Part shown: piece after piece, positions 1 through 5,531 of the stretch | How positions within the stretch are numbered: the first letter of the stretch is position 1 | Layout of the letters: every line of letters begins with the position of its first letter | The notes under the pieces: model-generated | What the model saw: only the letters and a program-made list of their open reading frames with translations | What the model was told of the DNA's origin: nothing | The model's database searches: none | Source of the DNA: Nitrospinota bacterium | Lineage (GTDB): Bacteria > Nitrospinota > Nitrospinia > UBA9942 | NCBI GenBank assembly: GCA_016200365.1 | Contig: JACQEW010000252.1 | Location: 1 to 5,981 of the forward strand | Length of the DNA: 5,981 bases | Reading direction: 5' to 3' | Made by a program: the position numbers and the translations under genes

Positions 1-2
1 AT

Positions 3-905
3 TCATTTCACCGGTTTCTCAATCTCCATAAATATGTTCCCCTTCTTGAATATCCTGACCTCGCCTGTGGATTCGGATATTACTATGGCTATAGCGTCTG
101 TAACGGAAGTAATCCCTGCCGCTGCCACATGCCGGCTGCCGAGCCCGTGTGGGAAGTCTTCTTTTTCGAGGGCAGCGGAGAGGTGCCTCCCTGCTGCCAT
201 TACCACACCGTCTTCCCTTATTACAAAGGCTCCATCCAGCGCAGAAAATTCTTTTATAGTATCTCTCAATGCAGGGTCTATGATATTCCTCTCTTCTTCA
301 GGATAGCCCTGAAAGGGATTTATAATCATCTGTCTCGATATTTGCAAGACCTTTTCATGGTCTCCGATTACAAATATTGTGCCGACAGGCTTCCCTTCCC
401 TCCCCTGACTTGCCAGCTCTAACGATAGATTTAATACCACCTGGAACACCTCCGGCTTTAAATTCTCGGCAATGTCAGGGACACTGCTGGATGTAAGTAT
501 TTCAGCCTCCCTGCCTATATCAACGGTTATAATGCTGTCAAAGCAGCCGATTCCATGGGTTCCAGTAACACATACGATTTTATCCCCGTCTTTAACAACG
601 CCGGAAGACAAGCCTTTCATGACTGCAATCTTTATCAAGCCGATACGGGTAAACTCCACATTGGGTATGCCAATTATATTTTTCTCTATTCCTACATGCT
701 TCCGGAGGTTATCCTCGCTTTTTGTTATAAATATGACCTCCTCTCTCTTTGACATCTCTTTCAAAAGCTTATAGTCGTTTATCAAATCGGCATACAAAAA
801 TATCTTTTTTGCGTTTATTTTAGATGCAATATCATCAGCCGACTCTAAAAATATCCTGCTCAATGTCTGCACCGACTTGCCTTTCCTGCCCTTCTGCTCA
901 GACAT
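3..905 (-). CDS. dacZ: DacZ-type diadenylate cyclase (c-di-AMP synthase), PK_C-like plus DAC domains
   Basis: The predicted 300-residue protein joins two ATP molecules into the second messenger cyclic di-AMP. Residues about 10-145 look like the alpha/beta pyruvate-kinase C-terminal-like domain that precedes the cyclase in DacZ proteins. Residues about 160-295 are the DAC (DisA_N) domain, with the catalytic DGA motif at 224-226 and the nucleotide-binding GSRHVAA segment at 256-262. No membrane segment or DisA-type DNA-binding domain is seen, so the protein is probably cytoplasmic. The start chosen is the ATG at 905, six bases after a run of seven G (912-918). An ATG at 929 would add eight residues inside the upstream gene and has no better ribosome site. 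The start overlaps the end of the NYN gene by 8 nt (ATGTCTGA), which suggests translational coupling. DacZ is best known from euryarchaea. The family call is firm; the exact subclass name is inferred from domain order. Confidence 0.9.
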   Translation of the reverse strand: MSEQKGRKGKSVQTLSRIFLESADDIASKINAKKIFLYADLINDYKLLKEMSKREEVIFITKSEDNLRKHVGIEKNIIGIPNVEFTRIGLIKIAVMKGLSSGVVKDGDKIVCVTGTHGIGCFDSIITVDIGREAEILTSSSVPDIAENLKPEVFQVVLNLSLELASQGREGKPVGTIFVIGDHEKVLQISRQMIINPFQGYPEEERNIIDPALRDTIKEFSALDGAFVIREDGVVMAAGRHLSAALEKEDFPHGLGSRHVAAAGITSVTDAIAIVISESTGEVRIFKKGNIFMEIEKPVK

Positions 906-1431
906 AATTATCCCCCCCGCCCTCTTCATGCTTATGCTCTGAAAACCTCGCCTTATATGATAATTTACCCCTCGGTTTATCCTTTATTATAAAGCTTTCA
1001 TCCAGCGCAGAAAACTTATCTACCGATACTTTCATAATATCCGATACGGTTTCCGGATACCCCCATAATTCCGTCTTGCATCCCCTCGATTTCAGATACC
1101 ATAGGAGGGGCAGATAATCTTTATCGCCGCCGAGTATTACCACTACATCCAATTTATCTGCGAGCGTTACCGCATCCATGATGAGGAGGCTGTCTGCATT
1201 TTTAAGGGGCTGCTTTATCTCTCCGCCGACCTCCCCCTCCCAGAACTTCCAGAAAACCTCTGATATTTCCTTATGCTGCGGCTTATAATATATTATCCTT
1301 GCTATTTCCCTCTCCCCTACAGCCTTTATTATCTTTTTATAGTCCGTCCTCCCGCCATATATATTATAGCCCGACAGCTCGATATTCTCCGCATCTATAA
1401 ATATGCCAACCTTCTGAACAAGTTTCGCCAT
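898..1431 (-). CDS. NYN domain (LabA/DUF88-like, PIN-fold) putative ribonuclease
   Basis: This 177-residue protein is a single NYN domain, a PIN-like fold that binds a metal through clustered acidic residues; characterised relatives cleave RNA. The visible markers are FIDAENI (Asp13, Asn16), MDAV (Asp86) and GGDKDYLPLL (Asp103, Asp105), in the order and spacing expected of the family. The length fits a stand-alone NYN protein with a short charged, glycine-rich tail. The start is supported by GGAGGG at 1435-1440, three bases before the ATG. It is the first gene of a two-gene unit with dacZ, overlapping it by 8 nt. The substrate is unknown. A link to c-di-AMP signalling is suggested only by the gene coupling. 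Fold assignment is confident; nuclease activity is inferred from the retained acidic residues. Confidence 0.88.
   Translation of the reverse strand: MAKLVQKVGIFIDAENIELSGYNIYGGRTDYKKIIKAVGEREIARIIYYKPQHKEISEVFWKFWEGEVGGEIKQPLKNADSLLIMDAVTLADKLDVVVILGGDKDYLPLLWYLKSRGCKTELWGYPETVSDIMKVSVDKFSALDESFIIKDKPRGKLSYKARFSEHKHEEGGGDNYV
912..918 (-). promoter_or_regulatory. Ribosome binding site that decides the dacZ start
   Basis: On the minus strand a run of seven G lies six bases before the ATG at 905. It sits inside the last codons of the NYN gene, encoding part of its Gly-Gly-Gly-Asp tail. This favours the internal start at 905 over the ATG at 929. Confidence 0.6.
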
Positions 1432-1453
1432 AATCCCTCCAATTTAACTTTAC

Positions 1454-1565
1454 TGCGCTGTAAGAACTTTTTCTGAACGACTTTTTATTTTTCTTTTGTT
1501 CCTTAAATAATTTAAAAGGGCAAAAGAAAAATAACGGAAGTGAAGAAAAAGGTTCTTACAGTGCA
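1454..1565. repeat. 112-bp near-perfect inverted repeat, MITE-like or giant hairpin
   Basis: The outer arms are TGCGCTGTAAGAAC on the left and GTTCTTACAGTGCA on the right, with one mismatch in 14. The match continues inward through TTTTTCT and AGAAAAA and through an ATTTTTCTTTTG / CAAAAGAAAAAT pair. The centre is a short AT-rich palindrome (TTAAATAATTTAA). The whole interval therefore folds on itself with a few mismatches. It fills nearly all the space between the cardiolipin synthase stop (1571-1573) and the NYN gene ribosome site. No coding potential is seen. The clean terminal inverted repeats suggest a miniature transposable element, but no convincing target-site duplication is visible. 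As RNA it could act as a transcription terminator or an mRNA end-stabilising hairpin between the two units. Confidence 0.8.
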
Positions 1566-1570
1566 TCACC

Positions 1571-2695
1571 TTACATCCAGTGCCTGAACCTGAAACAGAA
1601 CTTTTCGATTAATTTCTCCGTAAAAGGTCTGTCTTTCCATTCCTCCCTGTCAATCCTGCGGCAATTTTTAAGGTCATCAATAAACATTCCCCTCATCTTC
1701 TCTCCGAATTCCCTGCTGTAAACGACTGCATTCACCTCTAAATCGTAGAGGTAGCTCCTGTGATCCATGTTGCAGGAGCCGATAGTGATCCATTCGCCGT
1801 CAATAACCGCTGTCTTTGAATGAAGAACCTGCCCCTCCCTTTCAAATATCTTTATTCCGTAAGAGAGGAGTCTTGAATAGAGAGACCTGCTTGCATACCG
1901 GACAACCTTCACATCCGAAACACCCGGGAGTATGAGAGTAACTTCCACCCCCCGCCTGCGGGCATTTCTTATGGCTCTCAGAGCCCCTCTGTCAGGCACA
2001 AAATAGGCATTTGTAAGATATATCTCTCTCTTTGCATTCTTTATAGCCTGAATGTATAATCTCTTTACCGCCTTCCTGTTTTTTCTCTCCCTGCTCCCCA
2101 CAATTTGAACAGGGGTATCGCCTGCATCATCTAACAATGGATAATATTTCCTGATGCCTGCATCTCTCTTCCATGTAGATAAAAATAATTTTTGAAGCTC
2201 CCTTACAGCGGGTCCTTCGATTTTTATATGGGTATCTCTCCACCCCTTCCCGCCTTCGGCAATGTCGGCATAATCATCGGCAATATTTATGCCTCCTGTA
2301 AAGCCAATCCTGCCGTCCACCACCAGTATCTTCCTGTGGTTTCTCCTGAGCCACTGCCATCCTTTTTTCCATGGAGCTATCGGATTATACTCCATTACCC
2401 TTACACGATGATTCTGGAGAAACTGTAAAAAATCCTCCCCGCAATCTATAGAGCCTACAGAATCGTATATAAGATTGACCTCTACGCCTTCGGCAGCCTT
2501 TTTAGCGAGGGCTTCTCCGAATCTCCACCCTGTTTTATCGCTTCTTAAAATATAGGTTTCGAGGTTTACGGTGAAAGATGCTTCCTCGATGGCATGAATC
2601 ATCGAAGGAAATGCCTCCCTGCCGTCCTTCAGGAGAGTAACCTTGTTCCCATTTATTATATGCTGATTTTTTACCCCACCCCCCTTCTTCCTCAT
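1571..2695 (-). CDS. cls: Cardiolipin synthase, phospholipase D superfamily (ClsB-like)
   Basis: The protein is predicted to transfer phosphatidyl groups to make cardiolipin at the cytoplasmic membrane. Numbered from the ATG at 2695 (374 residues), it has two HKD catalytic motifs: His120-x-Lys122-(4)-Asp127 followed by GGIN, and His292-x-Lys294-(4)-Asp299 followed by GSCN. LETYILRSD near the N-terminus is also typical of the family. It lacks the two N-terminal membrane helices of ClsA and matches the shorter ClsB type. The start is uncertain: the ATG at 2695 has no Shine-Dalgarno site, and the frame stays open to a TTG at 2722 inside a short-repeat cluster. The sequence just after the ATG is a G-rich run encoding RKKGGG, and family-like sequence begins only near INGNKVTLLKDG. 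Another phosphatidyltransferase of the PLD superfamily is the main alternative for specificity. Confidence 0.9.
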   Translation of the reverse strand: MRKKGGGVKNQHIINGNKVTLLKDGREAFPSMIHAIEEASFTVNLETYILRSDKTGWRFGEALAKKAAEGVEVNLIYDSVGSIDCGEDFLQFLQNHRVRVMEYNPIAPWKKGWQWLRRNHRKILVVDGRIGFTGGINIADDYADIAEGGKGWRDTHIKIEGPAVRELQKLFLSTWKRDAGIRKYYPLLDDAGDTPVQIVGSRERKNRKAVKRLYIQAIKNAKREIYLTNAYFVPDRGALRAIRNARRRGVEVTLILPGVSDVKVVRYASRSLYSRLLSYGIKIFEREGQVLHSKTAVIDGEWITIGSCNMDHRSYLYDLEVNAVVYSREFGEKMRGMFIDDLKNCRRIDREEWKDRPFTEKLIEKFCFRFRHWM

Positions 2696-2696
2696 A

Positions 2697-2726
2697 AGCA
2701 ATGAGCAATGAGTGAAAAGCAATGAG
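2697..2726. repeat. Three direct copies of AGCAATGAG
   Basis: AGCAATGAG occurs at 2697-2705, 2704-2712 (sharing two bases with the first) and 2718-2726. An inverted copy follows at 2744-2752. The cluster lies between the synthetase stop codon and the cardiolipin synthase gene. It is too short and irregular for a CRISPR array. It may be slippage-prone, and it blurs the cardiolipin synthase start. Confidence 0.75.
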
Positions 2727-2753
2727 TAAAAATTGTCTCATCACTCATTGCTT
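2717..2753 (-). terminator. Hairpin downstream of the S-adenosylmethionine synthetase gene
   Basis: AAGCAATGAGT at 2717-2727 pairs perfectly with ACTCATTGCTT at 2743-2753, an 11-bp stem with a 15-base loop. It begins 6 nt after the synthetase stop on the minus strand. No U-run follows the stem, so a classical intrinsic terminator is doubtful. It could be an attenuator, an RNA-stabilising hairpin, or simply a by-product of the AGCAATGAG repeats. Confidence 0.35.
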
Positions 2754-2759
2754 ATTTAT

Positions 2760-3968
2760 TCAGCACACCGGATATTTCCCTTCCGCCAGCTCTGCGCAGA
2801 AACGGGCTATGTTTTTAAGCTCGCTATCTATAACATCTTCCGCCTTTTTCGATACAGAGCCAAAGGAAACCCCTTGCTCCAATATCAAATGTGCAGAGGC
2901 TATCTTGGGATGGTCTATCGGGACTCCTATCTGGCTGCAGAGCCATACATAGACCTCTTTGATACCCTTCACCTCTTTATATATCTCATTGGCTATCCTG
3001 TGCGTCAATATATTGTATATCTTGCCTACATGACTGACGGGGTTTTTCCCTGCTGCCGCCTCTGTGCCCATCGGTCTGTTCAATGCAATAACCCCGTTTA
3101 CCCTGTTTCCTCTCCCCACCTGACCCGAATCCGCATCTTCGGCAGATGTCCCCAGAAGCGATAAATACATACCGTCCATGCCCTTGCCCTTTTTATCGAG
3201 GGTGTTTAAATAAATATTCACCTTCCCTTTCAAAAAAAATCTCCCTACAAACTCATTTACAGCCTCCAGCGCCTCGTCCTTTCTTTTAAAATATGCCTCT
3301 TCGCTTTCGATATATTTACATATAAATGGCATTGCAATAGTCATATTGAGCTCCCTGTCATTTCTGAATCCCATGACCTTTATATCCTCGCCTGTATCAG
3401 GAAAGACCCTCTTAAATTCCTTTGAATTAAGATAGTTTTCTGTCTGAAGCACCGCCTTTTCGGTCTCGCTTAAAGGCGCGTAGCCTACTGCTGCCGATGT
3501 ATCATTTGCAGCCCTCACCGCACCCTTTGTCTTAAAAATACCGGTAAGCTCCTCCGAGCCGGGGAATAAGACAACACGATAGGTTAGATGGGCATCGGGG
3601 TCTACAAAGCGGAGATTTTTTTTAATCCATTCCTTCGCAGCATTTATCGCTATAGTATTCACATCTATCCTCTTCCCGCCAACCTCCCGTGTAGCCCTGT
3701 CGCCTATAATCAATTCCATCGGCTTTGTCACCTCTCCGCCGCCGAACCTCTTATTCGTCCCCCCTGCCACAAGAAGCCCCTTATCCACATTGTGGTGCAT
3801 TATATCCCAGAACGACTTGATATACTCACGGCTGAGGGCAACCGAGATACCATCCATAACAGCATCGCATATATAATCGGGATGCCCGACACCCTTTCTT
3901 TCCACAATCTCTATCTGCTGCTCCGATACAGGAATATTTTTGAGGCTCTCTACAACAATATTTCTCAT
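2760..3968 (-). CDS. mat: Archaeal-type S-adenosylmethionine synthetase (methionine adenosyltransferase)
   Basis: The enzyme makes S-adenosylmethionine from methionine and ATP, the cell's main methyl donor, in the cytoplasm. The 402-residue length is normal for the archaeal family (PF01941), which is very divergent from bacterial MetK. Visible family signatures are ERKGVGHPD (residues 23-31), GTNKRFGGGEV (70-80), the glycine-rich GTSAEDADSGQVGRGNR (273-289) and GTEAAAGKNPVSHVGK (301-316). The C-terminus is complete. The start is well supported by GGGAGGGG at 3971-3978 just before the ATG. It is the first of four leftward genes, and the next begins about 64 bp downstream. Three stable hairpins (3992-4049) sit immediately upstream of the ribosome site. 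They do not resemble a SAM riboswitch that I recognise. Some bacteria carry this archaeal form, so it does not by itself make the organism archaeal. Confidence 0.95.
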   Translation of the reverse strand: MRNIVVESLKNIPVSEQQIEIVERKGVGHPDYICDAVMDGISVALSREYIKSFWDIMHHNVDKGLLVAGGTNKRFGGGEVTKPMELIIGDRATREVGGKRIDVNTIAINAAKEWIKKNLRFVDPDAHLTYRVVLFPGSEELTGIFKTKGAVRAANDTSAAVGYAPLSETEKAVLQTENYLNSKEFKRVFPDTGEDIKVMGFRNDRELNMTIAMPFICKYIESEEAYFKRKDEALEAVNEFVGRFFLKGKVNIYLNTLDKKGKGMDGMYLSLLGTSAEDADSGQVGRGNRVNGVIALNRPMGTEAAAGKNPVSHVGKIYNILTHRIANEIYKEVKGIKEVYVWLCSQIGVPIDHPKIASAHLILEQGVSFGSVSKKAEDVIDSELKNIARFCAELAEGKYPVC

Positions 3969-3991
3969 AACCCCTCCCTGCTTAGAACAAA

Positions 3992-4049
3992 CGCAGGCAT
4001 AAAGCCTGCGGCTACCATCTCAATGGTAGCCGCACCCTTTACGGGTGCG
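3992..4049. repeat. REP-like element of three overlapping hairpins
   Basis: Hairpin 1 is CGCAGGC (3992-3998) with GCCTGCG (4004-4010). Hairpin 2 is a 12-bp stem, TGCGGCTACCAT (4007-4018) with ATGGTAGCCGCA (4023-4034). Hairpin 3 is CGCACCC (4031-4037) with GGGTGCG (4043-4049). All three stems are perfect with loops of 4-5 bases. Neighbouring stems share bases, so hairpin 2 competes with 1 and 3. It is GC-rich within an AT-rich intergenic region. The style (GCAGGC...GCCTGCGGCTACC) resembles dispersed extragenic palindromes common in environmental bacteria. On the minus strand it would lie in the leader of the synthetase mRNA, ending about 14 bases before the ribosome site. Confidence 0.8.
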
Positions 4050-4073
4050 AACTCGAATACCGATTTAATGATG

Positions 4074-4099
4074 CCATTGTTTTATAAAAAAAGCAATGG
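4074..4099. other. AT-rich hairpin in the divergent intergenic region
   Basis: CCATTGTTTT (4074-4083) can pair with AAAGCAATGG (4090-4099), with one G-T wobble and a six-base loop. It lies between the REP-like element and the promoter of the small plus-strand genes. It could be an operator, a weak bidirectional terminator, or chance in an AT-rich region. Confidence 0.3.
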
Positions 4100-4135
4100 T
4101 GTTTTAAGTTTCATTTTCGGCAATACACTATGCTG

Positions 4136-4163
4136 TTGACAAGAGTATCATCATTAATATAGA
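4136..4163 (+). promoter_or_regulatory. Sigma-70-like promoter for the small gene pair
   Basis: A perfect TTGACA (4136-4141) is followed after 16 bases by TATAGA (4158-4163), four of six matches to the -10 consensus. The start codon is about 25 bases further on. A second -10 candidate, TAGATT at 4160-4165, has an 18-base spacer. Confidence 0.55.
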
Positions 4164-4187
4164 TTAAATAAAAAACTGGGAGGTATT

Positions 4188-4406
4188 ATGGTAACGATAA
4201 GATTCAAAACACAAGAAGATAAGGTCAATGGTTATTATCTACTATCACTTAAAGGTTCTGTAAGAAGTCTGCCACATGGGGTTTTTGAAATCAATGACTT
4301 TATGCTGAAATTTCTTGAAGACGAGAATATACAATTTGAAGTGGTAGAAAATGATACGCTGAGTGAAACTGAAAAGATACGAAATACTCCTGCCATTGCT
4401 CTATAA
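4188..4406 (+). CDS. Small hypothetical protein, first of an overlapping gene pair
   Basis: This 72-residue protein is not confidently recognised. It has no signal peptide or membrane segment. Sequence such as TIRFKTQEDKVNGYYLLSLKG suggests a small soluble mixed alpha/beta protein with a charged C-terminal half. It is very likely a real gene, because a clear ribosome site (GGGAGG, 4178-4183) lies four bases before the ATG and a TTGACA promoter lies upstream. Its 3' end overlaps the next gene by 44 nt in another frame, so the two are probably coupled. Pairs of small overlapping genes are often toxin-antitoxin modules, but nothing in the sequence identifies a toxin or antitoxin domain. Confidence 0.7.
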   Translation: MVTIRFKTQEDKVNGYYLLSLKGSVRSLPHGVFEINDFMLKFLEDENIQFEVVENDTLSETEKIRNTPAIAL

Positions 4407-4626
4407 TGATGGCTCAAAAATTGAGAAAAATAAGTTCCTGATTACAAATGAAGAACTTGTCAGCAGATTTGGTGCAACAACTACAGACTCAACTAAGATA
4501 GTAGGACGATGGATATATGAAAATCAACTTTATGAAGATAAATTGATAAGGCTTACCATTGATGTTCCTGAATCAGACGACAGTGATATACAGGTGTTAT
4601 TTTCTGCTCATTACCCTGTGTCTTAA
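4363..4626 (+). CDS. Small conserved-hypothetical protein, possibly shortened near its C-terminus
   Basis: This 87-residue protein begins with a GTG at 4363 inside the preceding gene; no strong ribosome site is seen, so translation is probably coupled. The sequence has the look of a recurrent uncharacterised bacterial family: KRYEILLPLLYNDG, then KFLITNEELVSRFGATT, then W..E...YEDKLIRLTIDV. From memory, relatives continue about 25 residues further in the middle of the C-terminal half before an IDIW..(S/A)HPV-like end. Here the DV segment passes almost directly to IQVLFSAHYPV, as if an in-frame internal deletion had occurred. That comparison is recollection, not an alignment. The function of the family is unknown to me. 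It converges on the SUMF1 gene. Confidence 0.65.
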   Translation: MKLKRYEILLPLLYNDGSKIEKNKFLITNEELVSRFGATTTDSTKIVGRWIYENQLYEDKLIRLTIDVPESDDSDIQVLFSAHYPVS

Positions 4627-4860
4627 TCACAACCCCTCGGCTCTTATTCCCAATATCCCTTTCTTTTGAATGGAATCTGGACATCAAAACAGACTGTCTA
4701 CTCCTTCCCACGCTCTGCTTCTCATGTCCTCTTCCCAATCTCCCGCTTCCCTTTGCCCTCGTTCCCAAGCTCCAGTTTGGCAACGAGAGGAATCCACTCC
4801 TGTCAAGGGAGGGAGATTTTTCAGGGGTAAAAGTGTAAAAGCGTAAAAGAGCAAAGAGTA
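4627..4860. repeat. Non-coding convergent intergenic region with degenerate palindromes
   Basis: No gene is supported here. The interval holds a decayed palindrome at 4758-4787 (CTCGTTCCCAAGCTC against a mutated TTTGGCAACGAG). A TTCCCACGCTCTGC half-element is near 4707. An imperfect CTCC-rich / GGAG-rich element lies around 4787-4821, and a short G(T/C)GTAAAA triplication around 4826-4849. It reads as a graveyard of REP-like units between the ends of two converging genes. No clear intrinsic terminator is seen for either gene. Confidence 0.5.
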
Positions 4861-4865
4861 ACTTA

Positions 4866-5429
4866 CTACTGGGCGCAACGGAAACCGCTATCGCTGCTGC
4901 GATAGTCCGGCGCACCGCTGCCACGGGCAGATGGGCGGACACTGCTCGTCCTATTGAACCACGACCCACCCCGCAAAGTATTATACTCACCGCTAATATC
5001 ATAATCACTATTTGTCCATTCCCACACATTACCTGCCGTATCATAAAGTCCATATCCATTCGGCTTCTTCTGTCCTACAGGATGGGTTTTATCACCAGAA
5101 TTCTTGTCATACCACGCATAATCACCCGCCATGCTTTCACTCTCTCCCCAGTAATATGTTGTAGTCGTGCCTGCCTTTGCTGCCTTCTCCCATTCCCATT
5201 CCGTTGGTAATCTCTTACCTACCTTCCCACAGTATTCTTTAGCCTCATGCCATGTAACTTGCTCTACAGGAAGGTTCGAGCCTTTAAACCTTGAAGGATT
5301 CTTACCCATTACCTGCTCATACTCCCTCTGTGTAACTTCGTATTTATCTATGTAAAATTCAGTTATAACCATGCCTTTAAGTGAGCCGGGCACGCCTGCC
5401 ATAAATTCACCTGCAGGGATTAATACCAT
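4866..5429 (-). CDS. SUMF1/FGE-like (C-type-lectin fold) domain, potentially translated alone
   Basis: The 187-residue stretch from the ATG at 5429 is a complete SUMF1-family domain: MVLIPAGEF at 1-9, FYIDKYEVTQREYEQ at 25-39, PVEQVTWHEAKEYC at 54-67, GKRLPTEWEWEKAA at 71-84, GNVWEWT at 133-139, LRGGSW at 152-157 and GFRCA at 182-186. The cysteine pair that true formylglycine-generating enzymes carry after the RGGS motif is absent, so sulfatase activation is unlikely. A binding or structural role fits better. The frame is open upstream through a proline-rich linker to a TAG at 5532. A G-rich stretch from the C-rich repeat lies six bases before the ATG and could serve as a ribosome site, so this domain might still be made by itself. 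The last 35 codons are much richer in GC than the rest and resemble a diversifiable variable region. Confidence 0.7.
   Translation of the reverse strand: MVLIPAGEFMAGVPGSLKGMVITEFYIDKYEVTQREYEQVMGKNPSRFKGSNLPVEQVTWHEAKEYCGKVGKRLPTEWEWEKAAKAGTTTTYYWGESESMAGDYAWYDKNSGDKTHPVGQKKPNGYGLYDTAGNVWEWTNSDYDISGEYNTLRGGSWFNRTSSVRPSARGSGAPDYRSSDSGFRCAQ
4871..4970 (-). other. GC-rich candidate variable region at the SUMF1 C-terminus
   Basis: G plus C is 66 of 100 bases here, against 23 of 60 in the adjoining coding stretch 4981-5040. The encoded segment (SWFNR to GFRCA) is where diversity-generating retroelements mutate SUMF1-type targets. It is rich in Ser, Arg, Gly, Asp and Tyr codons of AGC, GGC, TAT and GAT form, compatible with adenine-directed change from AAC or AAT codons. 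No template repeat or reverse transcriptase is in the window, so the assignment is only suggestive. Confidence 0.35.
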
Positions 5430-5437
5430 GTTAAATC

Positions 5438-5480
5438 CCCCCTCGCCCCCCTTTTTCAAAGGGGGAGTTATTTGAGGGGG
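5438..5480. repeat. C-rich/G-rich palindromic repeat inside the PEGA-SUMF1 reading frame
   Basis: CCCCCTTT (5447-5454) pairs perfectly with AAAGGGGG (5458-5465) around a three-base loop. An outer pair, CCCCCTC (5438-5444) with GAGGGGG (5474-5480), encloses it. On the minus strand it is translated in frame as a linker, PQITPPLKKGGEGG, before the SUMF1 domain. The form resembles common dispersed extragenic CCCCC-TTT / AAA-GGGGG palindromes, here sitting within coding sequence without breaking the frame. Confidence 0.7.
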
Positions 5481-5531
5481 CGGTGGCGGAGGCAGGCTTG
5501 CTACCTGAACCCTCTTTAGCTCAAAGACCTC

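Noticed and set aside
2535..2744. 69-codon frame with a signal-peptide-like start (MMRQFLLIAFHSLLIA)
   Set aside because: The hydrophobic start is a translation of the AGCAATGAG repeats and the rest shadows cardiolipin synthase in the wrong frame. Kept only as a note on a possible frameshift.
2697..2752. CRISPR-like array from the AGCAATGAG copies
   Set aside because: Units are only 9 bases, overlap or are unevenly spaced, one is inverted, and there are no spacers or cas genes.
3969..4060. SAM riboswitch upstream of the S-adenosylmethionine synthetase
   Set aside because: The leader hairpins are three simple perfect stems with tiny loops, and I recognise none of the conserved SAM-riboswitch core bases. 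A REP-like repeat explains them better.
3588..4139. 183-codon plus-strand frame antisense to the synthetase gene
   Set aside because: It is fully antisense to a strongly supported enzyme over most of its length, its tail runs through the hairpin repeats, and it has no ribosome site or family resemblance.
4553..5059. 168-codon open frame antisense-shifted over the SUMF1 3' end
   Set aside because: It overlaps the well-supported SUMF1 domain in another frame, its sequence looks like translated low-complexity DNA, and it runs into the small plus-strand gene. Its openness comes from the GC-rich end of SUMF1.
4866..5429. True formylglycine-generating enzyme (sulfatase activator)
   Set aside because: The active-site cysteine pair expected after the RGGS motif is missing (the segment reads GGSWFNRTSS), and no sulfatase gene is nearby.
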